Of a stretch of DNA of 9,462 nucleotides, positions 1 to 6,692 are shown in pieces. The notes under the pieces are model-generated. The model saw nothing but the letters and a program-made list of their open reading frames with translations. It was not told the origin of the DNA and ran no database searches. The translations under genes were made by a program, and so were the position numbers. Source of the stretch: RGIG1995 sp045126815 (GTDB taxonomy: Bacteria; Bacillota; Clostridia; Oscillospirales; CAG-272); assembly GCA_045126815.1 (NCBI GenBank), contig JBGVPD010000048.1, positions 1 to 9,462 on the forward strand. The letters are read 5' to 3'. Within the stretch, counting starts at the first letter, position 1. Every line of letters starts with the position of its first letter.

Positions 1-61
1 TATCGGTAAAAAAAGCGTTGTCGTCGTTTTTTTAAACCTTGATCTTTAACCAAGCTTTTTA
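1..61 (-). pseudogene. In-frame continuation of the surface protein beyond two TAA stops
   Basis: Reading on in the same frame past TAA 59-61 gives KAWLKIKV, a second TAA (32-34), then KNDDNAFFTD up to the window edge. In related clostridial proteins the Ig/cadherin-like domain ends with a 'D.YGN.S' motif, a strand of alternating hydrophobic residues ending 'V.V.K', a short acidic linker, and then 'F.DM' that opens an S-layer homology (SLH) domain. The residues seen here match that order without any frame change. The two stops therefore look like substitutions (for example Lys or Glu codons changed to TAA) in a gene that once continued leftwards, probably into SLH wall-anchoring repeats outside the window. 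That the lost part is SLH is inference. Confidence 0.55.
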
Positions 62-766
62 CCAGCGGTTTACGTATGCGTCGTATACTACGTATTCAAA
101 TTTATCTTTACCTACGTAAATTAATGCGGGGGTATATGTGAATTTACCTGAAGATGCGTCACTTAATGAAACGATACCGTGTTCGGGGTGTGTGCATATT
201 TCAAAAAACAGTTGGTCGTTTTCGCTGTCTTCGGCGTGGAGCGTGGAATACATCATTATATTTTTTAAGGTGGTCAGACTTTCACCCTTGTTAACGTTTT
301 GAACGATAGTGGGAGAGGTGTTTAATTCAGGCAAAAAATAAAGACTGCATTTGATTGAGGACTCACAACTCATACCGTTACCGAAGAAGTGAAAGTTTGA
401 GGAAGAAATATCGGAAGACGCGGGGATGAAATGAAGTTTATTTATATCCTTATTATAGATAGTTTGGTTTGATATTACGGGTACGTCTTCAAGATAGAGG
501 TTTCCTTCAAATTCTGACGGAAGAGAAGTTATTGTGATTGATTTAAGATTATCAACTAACATAAAGTCTTCAAAATCTTTTGCTGTAAAATGAAGCGACG
601 TATCAACAAGACCGCTTTTCTTCATTTGCAGATTATATGATATAACGGACAATGCGGGAGACAGGGGAGAATTGATTTCTTGTTTTGCCGAGATTTTTGT
701 GCAGGTCAAAGAAATTATGACTATGGGGAGAACGAGAATAAAAATGAGATTTTTGATATGTTTCAT
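59..766 (-). CDS. Secreted Ig/cadherin-like domain protein, prematurely terminated
   Basis: A 235-residue open frame. Residues 1-27 look like a signal peptide: basic start (KHIKN), hydrophobic core at about 7-20, and a possible signal peptidase I site after Ile-Ser-Ala27. There is no proper lipobox although a Cys lies at 22. Residues about 60-125 resemble a first beta-rich domain. Residues about 149-235 fit the bacterial Ig/cadherin-like repeat found in large clostridial surface proteins: a conserved 'AEDSENDQL' calcium-type segment, then 'PEHGIVSLSD', 'GKFTYTPALIYVGKDKFEY' and 'VVYDAYVNR'. The start is supported by a GGAGGT site 5 bases upstream (772-777 on the plus strand). The frame ends at TAA (59-61) exactly where the last beta strand of the domain should continue, and family-like sequence carries on in the same frame beyond it (see next entry). 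If translated as is, the product would be exported but lack any wall anchor. The function of the domain is inferred to be adhesion or surface structure; the exact role is unknown. Confidence 0.7.
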   Translation of the reverse strand: MKHIKNLIFILVLPIVIISLTCTKISAKQEINSPLSPALSVISYNLQMKKSGLVDTSLHFTAKDFEDFMLVDNLKSITITSLPSEFEGNLYLEDVPVISNQTIYNKDINKLHFIPASSDISSSNFHFFGNGMSCESSIKCSLYFLPELNTSPTIVQNVNKGESLTTLKNIMMYSTLHAEDSENDQLFFEICTHPEHGIVSLSDASSGKFTYTPALIYVGKDKFEYVVYDAYVNRW

Positions 767-805
767 TTGATACCTCCAAGCAAATATGTAATGTATGAAA
801 AAGGA

Positions 806-834
806 TTGAAAAACTGTTGGTTATGTAGTATAAT
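806..834 (+). promoter_or_regulatory. Sigma-A type promoter for the DUF3810 gene
   Basis: TTGAAA (806-811) and a perfect TATAAT (829-834) are separated by 17 bases, the ideal spacing. Transcription would start near 841, leaving a leader of about 18 bases to the ATG at 859 or about 45 bases to the better-supported ATG at 886. Confidence 0.75.
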
Positions 835-858
835 AAATATGCTGTAAACGGTTACGGT

Positions 859-2019
859 ATGAGTGATATTTCGGAGAAAAAGATTATGAACAGTGATGAT
901 ATAAAATATGGTATTACCTACAAGATAAAAGCGTGTATAAAAAAATACTGTCCGAACTTTAGTTTAGTGTTTTTCTGTATATGTTTATTGGCGTTGACAG
1001 TGCACGTTGTATGTCTTATAAGCAGTACGTTTGCCGATTTTTATAATCAAACGGTAGGAAGTGCTGTTCGCGCTTTGTTAGCTTATTTAACTATGTTTTT
1101 GCCTTTTTCGTTGGCTGAGACGGTTATAATTGCGTTGCCCGTGATTTTGTTTGTAATGATATATATCAGCACTTTATTTTTTAAGAGATCGGAAGAGGCG
1201 TCTGTTAGATGTATCGTGGGACTTTTCTCCGTTCTGACTTTGATGTATTCGATATTTGTGTTGGGTTACGGAATGGGATATCACGGCACAAGTCTTTCAA
1301 GTAAGCTGGGGTTATCCGAAGAAAAGGTGACGGCATTGGAGTTAAAGGAGACTTCGGAAAAGCTTTTAGACGAAATGATACCTTTACTTGAAAATATACC
1401 GTATTCACAAGAGAACGCGTCGTATATGCCTTATTCGCTTGATGAAATGAATACGAAATTAAATAGGGCGTACAAAAGTGCCGGAGAAAAATATTCGTTT
1501 ATAAGCAATTTTTATTCGAAGATAAAGTATATAGTTTTAAGTGAGCCTATGACTTATACGCATATATCGGGCGTATACTCGTATTATACGGGTGAGGCGA
1601 ACTTGAACATAAATTTTCCCGATTATACTTTGCCGTTTACGGCGGCGCACGAACTTGCGCATCAAAGGGGAATAGCTCCTGAAAACGAGGCGAATTTTGT
1701 TGCGTTTTTGGTGTGTATGGAAAGTGACGATAATTATATAAAATACAGCGCGTATTTAAATATGTTTGAATACGTAACGAATGCTTTGTACAGAGCAGAC
1801 TCAAAGATGTATTATGAGCTGATACTAAAAACGGATAATAGAATAATCGGGGAAATGTCAGCATACAATGCATTTTTTGAAAAATACAGAGACTCGAAAG
1901 CTTCGGAAGTGAGCGATGCGGTTAATGATACTTATCTCAAGGTGCAAGGACAGTCAGCAGGTTCTGCCAGTTACGGTATGGTAGTCGATCTTGCCGTTGC
2001 ATATTATAAGCAAAAATAA
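859..2019 (+). CDS. DUF3810 family membrane protein with HExxH zinc-protease motif
   Basis: A 386-residue protein. The N-terminal third holds about three membrane segments (roughly residues 34-56, 84-107 and 117-138), and the remainder is a predicted extracytoplasmic domain. Residues 262-280 contain the diagnostic motif: 'AAHELAHQRG' with His264-Glu265-x-x-His268, followed by 'APENEANF', where Glu277 is the likely third zinc ligand. This pattern (HELAHQxG then ExEANF) is the signature of the DUF3810 family, whose members are presumed membrane-bound metallopeptidases of unknown substrate. The ATG at 859 has no recognisable ribosome binding site. The in-frame ATG at 886 (residue 10) is preceded by GGAG at 873-876 with 9 bases of spacing and is my preferred start, giving 377 residues. 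The gene has its own promoter and lies upstream of murA on the same strand, with no terminator visible between them, so some read-through into murA is possible. Family assignment is fairly sure; proteolytic activity is inferred from the motif only. Confidence 0.85.
   Translation: MSDISEKKIMNSDDIKYGITYKIKACIKKYCPNFSLVFFCICLLALTVHVVCLISSTFADFYNQTVGSAVRALLAYLTMFLPFSLAETVIIALPVILFVMIYISTLFFKRSEEASVRCIVGLFSVLTLMYSIFVLGYGMGYHGTSLSSKLGLSEEKVTALELKETSEKLLDEMIPLLENIPYSQENASYMPYSLDEMNTKLNRAYKSAGEKYSFISNFYSKIKYIVLSEPMTYTHISGVYSYYTGEANLNINFPDYTLPFTAAHELAHQRGIAPENEANFVAFLVCMESDDNYIKYSAYLNMFEYVTNALYRADSKMYYELILKTDNRIIGEMSAYNAFFEKYRDSKASEVSDAVNDTYLKVQGQSAGSASYGMVVDLAVAYYKQK
873..876 (+). promoter_or_regulatory. 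Ribosome binding site favouring the ATG at 886
   Basis: GGAG with 9 bases to the ATG at 886. The upstream in-frame ATG at 859 has only a weak 'ACGGT' before it, so this site decides in favour of the shorter protein. Confidence 0.5.
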
Positions 2020-2097
2020 ATATTGTAACTTATGTGAAAGTAAAAGCATAAAATGGCAGTAGTTTAAAACTTTATGAAAATGTGTAGGCAAGAGTGT

Positions 2098-2131
2098 ATT
2101 GTAAACAAAATGTAAATATTGTGAACAATGT
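2098..2131 (+). repeat. Two direct repeats upstream of the murA promoter
   Basis: ATTGTAAACAAAATGT (2098-2113) and ATTGTGAACAATGT (2118-2131) share the core ATTGTRAACAA and start exactly 20 bases apart, about two turns of the helix. The second copy also contains a short dyad, ATTGT-GA-ACAAT (2118-2129). A third partial copy, ATTGTAAC, lies at 2022-2029 just after the DUF3810 stop codon. The pair sits immediately upstream of the likely -35 position of the murA promoter, where an activator or repressor could bind. The repeats are seen; the regulatory role is inferred. Confidence 0.4.
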
Positions 2132-2151
2132 GTGCATTCAGTGTGTTGATA

Positions 2152-2160
2152 TGTTATAAT
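2152..2160 (+). promoter_or_regulatory. Extended -10 promoter for murA
   Basis: TGTTATAAT gives a TG dinucleotide one base before a perfect TATAAT (2155-2160), the extended -10 form that can work with a poor -35. No good TTGACA-like box exists at the matching position (2131-2138 reads TGTGCATT). Transcription would start near 2167, giving a leader of about 106 bases before the ATG at 2273. Confidence 0.6.
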
Positions 2161-2263
2161 TATACGGTTTAATATGTTAACAAATAGGGTTTAGGAATTA
2201 TCTTGTTTACTCATTATAAAATGACGGTACATAATGGTTGCTGAAATTATTATGCAACAGAAC

Positions 2264-2267
2264 GGAG
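2264..2267 (+). promoter_or_regulatory. Ribosome binding site fixing the murA start at 2273
   Basis: GGAG with 5 bases to the ATG at 2273. The ATGs at 2234 and 2252 have no comparable site, and only the 2273 start places the catalytic Lys-Asn pair at residues 22-23 as in E. coli MurA. Confidence 0.7.
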
Positions 2268-2272
2268 ATAAA

Positions 2273-3568
2273 ATGGAGAAATTGGTAATACACGGTGGCA
2301 AACCGTTGTTTGGGGACATTGAAGTCAGCGGAATGAAAAATGCGGCTCTACCCGTAATCCTTGCAACTATTCTTATTGATGATAAATGTGTAATTGAAAA
2401 TATACCTAACGTCAGTGACGTATCTTTAGCTTTTGAGATCATTCAAAGTATGGGCGGCACTGTCAGAAGAATAAATAAGACTACTGCTGAAATAGATACA
2501 AGAAACGTAAAGCAGGGAATATCGCCTTATGAACTTTGCAGAAAAATGAGAGGTTCATATTATATAGTCGGCGCCGAGCTTGGACGTTTTGGCAGAGGAA
2601 AGGTTGGACTTCCCGGTGGATGTGATCTGGGAGTCAGACCTATTGACCAGCACATAAAGGGCTTTGAAGCTTTGGGAGCAGAAGTTAATATTGAGAGCGG
2701 ATATATTGAAGCCGTAGCGGCGGAAAAAGGATTAACCGGAAGTAATATATACTTTGACGCCGTAACCGTTGGCGGAACTCTCAACGTAATGATAGCGGCG
2801 ACAAGAGCAAAGGGCGTAACGATCATTGAAAATGCAGCGCGTGAGCCGCATATAGTTGATTTAGCAAACTTTTTGAACACTTGCGGAGCAAAGATATCGG
2901 GTGCGGGAACCGACACCATAAAGATAACGGGTGTTGAAAAACTTAAGGGTTGTACGTACGCAATAATTCCCGATATGATCGAGGCTGGAACGTTTATGAT
3001 AGCGGCGGCAGTAACCGGCGGTAAGTTAAACGTAAGAAACGTAATTCCGAAGCATCTTGAGTCGATTTCCGCAAAGATGGAAGAGATGGGAATAACGGTA
3101 GAAGAGTATGACGATTACGTAACCGTTTACCGTAAAGAAGAAAAGTTGTCGAGAATAAACTTAAAGACACTTCCTTATCCGGGATTTCCTACTGATATGG
3201 GACCGCAGATGTGCGTTCTTATGTGTCAGGCGCAGGGTGTCAGCCTTTTGAATGAGGGTATATTCTCAAACCGTTTCAGATATGTTGATGAGCTTCGCAG
3301 AATGGGAGCTTGTATAAAGGTAGATGACAAGACTGCTATAATCGAAGGCGGTCAGCCTTTGTCTGCGGCGAATTTAAGAGCCGTTGATTTACGTGCGGGA
3401 GCAGCTGTTGTACTTGCCGCATTGATAGCAAACGGAAGAACCGAGATAGAAGATATATATCATATTGAAAGAGGATATGATAATCTTGTAGATAAGCTTC
3501 GCGGAGTTGGAGCTAACATAAAGAAAGTTGTACTCCCCGATCCATCGGTATATGATAAGGCTCTTTGA
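2273..3568 (+). CDS. murA: UDP-N-acetylglucosamine 1-carboxyvinyltransferase (MurA)
   Basis: MurA transfers enolpyruvate from phosphoenolpyruvate to UDP-GlcNAc, the first committed step of peptidoglycan synthesis, in the cytoplasm. Counting from the ATG at 2273 the protein has 431 residues. Lys22-Asn23 ('GMKNAALPV') match the substrate-binding pair of E. coli MurA in both identity and number. Cys117 in 'PGGCDLGVRPIDQH' is the catalytic cysteine that fosfomycin attacks, so the enzyme should be of the fosfomycin-sensitive type. Asp308 in 'GFPTDMGPQ' and Arg374 in 'DLRAGAAVVLAALIA' match further active-site residues. An upstream in-frame ATG at 2234 would add 13 residues unlike any MurA; GGAG at 2264-2267, five bases before 2273, supports the shorter form. 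The gene has its own promoter and a strong terminator, so it is probably monocistronic. Clostridia often carry two murA paralogues; which one this is cannot be told from the window. Confidence 0.97.
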   Translation: MEKLVIHGGKPLFGDIEVSGMKNAALPVILATILIDDKCVIENIPNVSDVSLAFEIIQSMGGTVRRINKTTAEIDTRNVKQGISPYELCRKMRGSYYIVGAELGRFGRGKVGLPGGCDLGVRPIDQHIKGFEALGAEVNIESGYIEAVAAEKGLTGSNIYFDAVTVGGTLNVMIAATRAKGVTIIENAAREPHIVDLANFLNTCGAKISGAGTDTIKITGVEKLKGCTYAIIPDMIEAGTFMIAAAVTGGKLNVRNVIPKHLESISAKMEEMGITVEEYDDYVTVYRKEEKLSRINLKTLPYPGFPTDMGPQMCVLMCQAQGVSLLNEGIFSNRFRYVDELRRMGACIKVDDKTAIIEGGQPLSAANLRAVDLRAGAAVVLAALIANGRTEIEDIYHIERGYDNLVDKLRGVGANIKKVVLPDPSVYDKAL

Positions 3569-3577
3569 TAGAAATTG

Positions 3578-3614
3578 AAAAGTGGTGGCATAAGATAATT
3601 GCCATCACTTTTTT
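3578..3614 (+). terminator. Intrinsic terminator after murA
   Basis: AAAAGTGGTGGCA (3578-3590) pairs with TGCCATCACTTTT (3600-3612) over 13 base pairs with a single G-U wobble, has a 9-base loop, and runs into a tract of six Ts (3609-3614). It begins 9 bases after the murA stop codon and separates murA from the dehydrogenase gene. Confidence 0.9.
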
Positions 3615-3643
3615 AAAACTTAATAAATATAGGAGAGAGAAAA

Positions 3644-4813
3644 ATGAGAGATTTTATTTACTACACACCTACAAAAGTGATTTTTGGCAAGGACAAGCAT
3701 AAAGAAGTAGGCAATATAATAAAAGGCTACGGTTTTAAGAAGATAATGCTGATGTACGGAAAAGGAAGCGTAAAGAGTTCGGGCTTGTTTGATGAAGTGA
3801 TGAATTCTCTTAATGAAAACGGAATCGAAGTAGTTGAAATGGGTGGCGTTGAACCCAATCCAACGCTTACTTTTGCAAGAAAAGCGATAGAAAAAGCAAG
3901 AGCCAACAACGTTGAAATGGTTTTGGCAGTTGGTGGTGGCAGTGTAATAGACGCATCGAAGACAACGGCTGCAGGTGTGTTTTATGACGGAGACGTATGG
4001 GATTTTTGTATGAACAAGGCGACACCGAAGAAGGCATTACCTACAGGTTGCATTTTGACTCATTCTGCAGCTGGAAGCGAGATGAGCTCGTTTGCCGTTA
4101 CGACAAATACAGAGATTAACATAAAGCGTGGATTTAGCACAGAGCTTAACAGATGTTTGTTTGCTATATGCAATCCCGAATTAACGTATACAGTCAGCAA
4201 ATATCAAACTGCGTGCGGTGTTGTTGATATATTGGCTCATACTTTGGAAAGATACTTTGTACCCTGCGAGGATACACCTTTGACCGATAGAGTATGCGAG
4301 GGTGTTATGAAATCAGTTGTAGAGTCAGCGAGAGTTTTGATGGATAATCCCTGTGATTATAACGCGAGAGCTACTGTTATGTGGGCGTCAAGTATTTCTC
4401 ATAACGATTTAACGGGTTGCGGAAGAAAGAATTATCTTCCCGTACATCAGTTAGAGCATGCAGTTAGCGGTGAATATCAAAATATAGCGCACGGTGCAGG
4501 ACTTGCAGTATTGATTCCCGCTTGGGCAAGATATGTGTATAAGCATAACGTACCTCGTTTTGCACAGTTTGCAAGAGGTGTATTTGGTGTTAATGAAGCT
4601 GATGACGAAAAGGCGGCATTGATGGGAATAGAGTGCCTTGAAAACTTCTTTAGGGATATTGAAATGCCTCTTAAATTAAGTGAATTTGATATACCGAAAG
4701 ACTGTATCGACAGACTTGCCGACCTTACTACGTTTGGCAGAACAAGAACGGTTGAAACCTTTATAACCCTTGATTATGACGAGATAAAAGAAATATTTGA
4801 AATGTGTTGGTAA
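3644..4813 (+). CDS. Iron-containing alcohol dehydrogenase, butanol dehydrogenase/YqhD type
   Basis: A 389-residue cytoplasmic oxidoreductase of the group III (iron-dependent) alcohol dehydrogenase family, which reduces aldehydes to alcohols using NADH or NADPH. The N-terminal half is the nucleotide-binding domain: 'YTPTKVIFGK' at 7-16, 'YGKGSVKSSG' at 38-47, resembling the segment that contacts the cofactor in YqhD and clostridial butanol dehydrogenases, and the signature 'GGGSVIDASK' at 97-106. The C-terminal half binds the metal through Asp195 and His199 ('VVDILAHTLE'), His268 ('LPVHQLEH') and His283 ('IAHGAGLAVLIPAW'), a spacing that closely matches the four ligands of E. coli YqhD. The length is normal for the family. 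An AGGAG site at 3631-3635, 8 bases before the ATG, fixes the start. The gene stands alone between two terminators. Its natural substrate cannot be read from the sequence; fermentative aldehyde disposal (as in BdhA/BdhB) is the usual role. Confidence 0.93.
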   Translation: MRDFIYYTPTKVIFGKDKHKEVGNIIKGYGFKKIMLMYGKGSVKSSGLFDEVMNSLNENGIEVVEMGGVEPNPTLTFARKAIEKARANNVEMVLAVGGGSVIDASKTTAAGVFYDGDVWDFCMNKATPKKALPTGCILTHSAAGSEMSSFAVTTNTEINIKRGFSTELNRCLFAICNPELTYTVSKYQTACGVVDILAHTLERYFVPCEDTPLTDRVCEGVMKSVVESARVLMDNPCDYNARATVMWASSISHNDLTGCGRKNYLPVHQLEHAVSGEYQNIAHGAGLAVLIPAWARYVYKHNVPRFAQFARGVFGVNEADDEKAALMGIECLENFFRDIEMPLKLSEFDIPKDCIDRLADLTTFGRTRTVETFITLDYDEIKEIFEMCW

Positions 4814-4824
4814 ATATAGAAAAT

Positions 4825-4859
4825 AAAAAACGGTATGTTGAAAAACATACCGTTTTTTT
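4825..4859. terminator. Bidirectional terminator between convergent genes
   Basis: A perfect 15-base-pair stem (4825-4839 with 4844-4858) closes a GAAA loop (4840-4843). The right arm ends in a run of seven Ts (4853-4859) for the plus strand; the left arm starts with six As (4825-4830), which become a U tract for the minus strand. It lies 11 bases after the dehydrogenase stop codon and 7 bases after the end of the convergent DUF2079 gene, so it can end both transcripts. Confidence 0.93.
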
Positions 4860-4866
4860 ATGCAGT

Positions 4867-6606
4867 TTATTTAGCTTCGTATACAGCGATAATACCGTTT
4901 ATGAAGATTATGTTTTCATAACAGTCTCCTTCGTATAGGAGAAATTTGTTGAGATCTTTTTCTCCCCACCTTAAGTCAAATATGACGTAGTCGGTTTTTT
5001 CGTCGGAATAGTAATATTCATAGACTTCCTTCCTGTCATATAAAGCAGGAATAAAGAAGGTCGAAGAACGAATACTTTTGTCTTCAGGGATAGTGTCTAA
5101 AGTTTGGTTAATAATAGATATTTGTTCTTTATCGTTAGCATACGTATCAAACGCCTGAATTCTGTTCAGATTGGTCGAAGAGAAGAAGATAATGGATGCT
5201 AGAAAAGCGCTGATAAGCATCTTTTTAACGACAGCTTTATCAAGTTCTGTGATATTCATTATAAGCAAATAGAAAAGAAATGCGATCGAAGCGTATGTAT
5301 ACTGAAAACCGATATCAAACTGATAAGGGTAGTCGGTCATTAGATTAACAAGTACGAGAGGGCCTAATAAAATTATTCTTGACGGTTTTTTTATTGCAAA
5401 GGGGAGAAAGGCTAAGGGGAGTAGCATAAGAATAAGAAATTCGATCTTTTCTGCCGAAAGTATTTGTTCAAACAGAAAGGCAGGATTTTTAAATACGTTG
5501 ATAACGACGTCAAGTAAAGTGCCGTCGGGTTCGAAAATGAAATTATCATATCTATTTGACATAATACCGTTTCCGAAAAGCGTCATAAGCCTTGTTACGA
5601 CAAGGAAATATACAGTTGACATAGAGAGCAAGACAAAACCTTTTTTCTTGCTTTTGTTTGAAAATATTAGATAAAGAGCAAAGAAGAATACGTATACTGC
5701 GGCATCTTCTTTTACAGTCATAGTAAGGAAAGCGAATAGATACGTAGGCAAAGTTTTGCCTTTTTCTGCAAAGTAGAAAAGCGAAAGCAAAAAGAAAGTG
5801 AGAAAACAGTTTTCGTGGAAGTAGTAGAAGTTGTTTGCAATAACCGTCGGATGAAGTACGTATAGGGCAACTATAATACATGTTTTTGTGTTAGATAAAT
5901 TAAAATGTTTGCAAAGCTTATATAGGGGAAGAATTCCCAAAGCGACTATAAAGGCTTGAAAAGCAAGGAGTGTTATGGGGGTGGGAAATAGGTAGTAGAT
6001 TGGCAGAATCAAGTAAAATACCGGAGAAAAATGTACTGCAAAATGCGAGAGAAGCATATCTCTTTCGCAGGTCGTATAAGGAATAAGCGTTTCTTTCATA
6101 TATTGAAACATCTGTGCAAAAATACCGAAGTCAAAATTAGGAGTACGGTGGTTAAGGTATTTTACGATCGTGATACCGCCGACAAAAAGGGCAAATAAAA
6201 TACCGAGACAGATCGATATAAAAATCGTGGTTTTCTTTGTAAGAGAAATATACTTAATTCGTTTGCTGAAATAGAAAACGAATGAACTAATAAGAAGGGA
6301 AGACGCAGCAGCAAAAAAGACGTTGTTTGATTGTAAGTTTGTAATAAAGAAAAGCGAGGTCAGGAGTGCCAACAATATATAAGGTTCGATTGGTTTAAGG
6401 TTGATTAATAAAAGAGATAAAAAGATAAGAGCTACACAAATGAAGTATGGTGCAGTGTTTGTGTTAATAAAGAACTCTGGTGCGTTAAAATTATATGTGG
6501 AAAAAGCCGTTTCGAAAAAAGAAACGGCGGAAAGAGAGATCAAAAATTTAATAATAATGTCAGAAAGAAAAAGGCTTTTCAGCTGTCTTTTTAAATAGGT
6601 TAACAT
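4867..6606 (-). CDS. DUF2079 family multi-pass membrane protein, glycosyltransferase-like
   Basis: A 579-residue integral membrane protein with roughly 13 hydrophobic segments between residues 18 and 478 and a soluble C-terminal tail of about 100 residues. The family signature is clear: 'NFDFGIFAQMFQYM' (157-170) with Asp159, 'SHFAVHFSPVFYLILPIYYL' (187-206), 'NNFYYFHENCF' (258-268) and 'TVKEDAAVYV' (297-306). The tail contains 'SIRSSTFFIPALYDRKEVYE' (511-530) and 'DYVIFDLRW' (539-547), which are also family features. DUF2079 proteins are distantly related to GT-C membrane glycosyltransferases that use polyprenyl-linked sugar donors; Asp159 occupies the place of the catalytic acid, but no member activity is implied by this sequence alone. 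GAGGG (6613-6617) 6 bases upstream fixes the start. The gene has its own promoter, ends at the shared terminator, and carries a terminator-like hairpin over codons 27-34. A role in envelope polysaccharide or wall-polymer glycosylation is inference. Confidence 0.88.
   Translation of the reverse strand: MLTYLKRQLKSLFLSDIIIKFLISLSAVSFFETAFSTYNFNAPEFFINTNTAPYFICVALIFLSLLLINLKPIEPYILLALLTSLFFITNLQSNNVFFAAASSLLISSFVFYFSKRIKYISLTKKTTIFISICLGILFALFVGGITIVKYLNHRTPNFDFGIFAQMFQYMKETLIPYTTCERDMLLSHFAVHFSPVFYLILPIYYLFPTPITLLAFQAFIVALGILPLYKLCKHFNLSNTKTCIIVALYVLHPTVIANNFYYFHENCFLTFFLLSLFYFAEKGKTLPTYLFAFLTMTVKEDAAVYVFFFALYLIFSNKSKKKGFVLLSMSTVYFLVVTRLMTLFGNGIMSNRYDNFIFEPDGTLLDVVINVFKNPAFLFEQILSAEKIEFLILMLLPLAFLPFAIKKPSRIILLGPLVLVNLMTDYPYQFDIGFQYTYASIAFLFYLLIMNITELDKAVVKKMLISAFLASIIFFSSTNLNRIQAFDTYANDKEQISIINQTLDTIPEDKSIRSSTFFIPALYDRKEVYEYYYSDEKTDYVIFDLRWGEKDLNKFLLYEGDCYENIIFINGIIAVYEAK
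6506..6528 (-). promoter_or_regulatory. Terminator-like hairpin inside the early DUF2079 coding region
   Basis: On the minus strand a perfect 8-base-pair stem (GCCGTTTC with GAAACGGC, 7-base loop) is followed directly by TTTTT (6501-6505). This has the form of a small intrinsic terminator, lies about 107-130 bases into the predicted transcript, and is oriented correctly for the DUF2079 mRNA. It spans codons 27-34 (AVSFFETA). It could act as an attenuator, or it could be chance in a T-rich membrane-protein gene. Confidence 0.3.
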
Positions 6607-6641
6607 AATCTACCCTCATAATTATAATAATACCGATATTA

Positions 6642-6670
6642 ATGATATCATTATTTCAGATTTATGTCAA
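6642..6670 (-). promoter_or_regulatory. Sigma-A type promoter for the DUF2079 gene
   Basis: On the minus strand a perfect TTGACA (6665-6670), a 17-base spacer and TATCAT (6642-6647), with TG one base before it as in extended -10 promoters. Transcription would start near 6635, leaving a leader of about 29 bases. The -10 lies within a perfect 14-base palindrome (6640-6653). Confidence 0.8.
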
Positions 6671-6692
6671 CCGAAACGGTGTATAACAGCAG

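Noticed and set aside
1205..1873. Minus-strand open frames inside the DUF3810 gene
   Set aside because: They lack ribosome binding sites and family-like sequence and lie opposite a well-supported gene.
2118..2129. DnaA box near murA marking a replication origin
   Set aside because: Only one imperfect match, with no cluster of boxes and no dnaA, dnaN or other origin genes nearby.
2560..2919. 119-residue minus-strand open frame inside murA
   Set aside because: It is the reverse reading of strongly conserved MurA codons and has no initiation signal.
3599..3626. Possible promoter for the alcohol dehydrogenase (TTGCCA then TAATAA, 16-base spacing)
   Set aside because: The -35 lies inside the murA terminator arm, the -10 is poor, and the start point would fall at or after the beginning of the ribosome binding site, leaving it unusable.
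4825..4859. Perfect hairpin as a regulatory RNA or mobile element end
   Set aside because: Its place between two convergent stop codons and the U tracts on both strands are fully explained by a bidirectional terminator.
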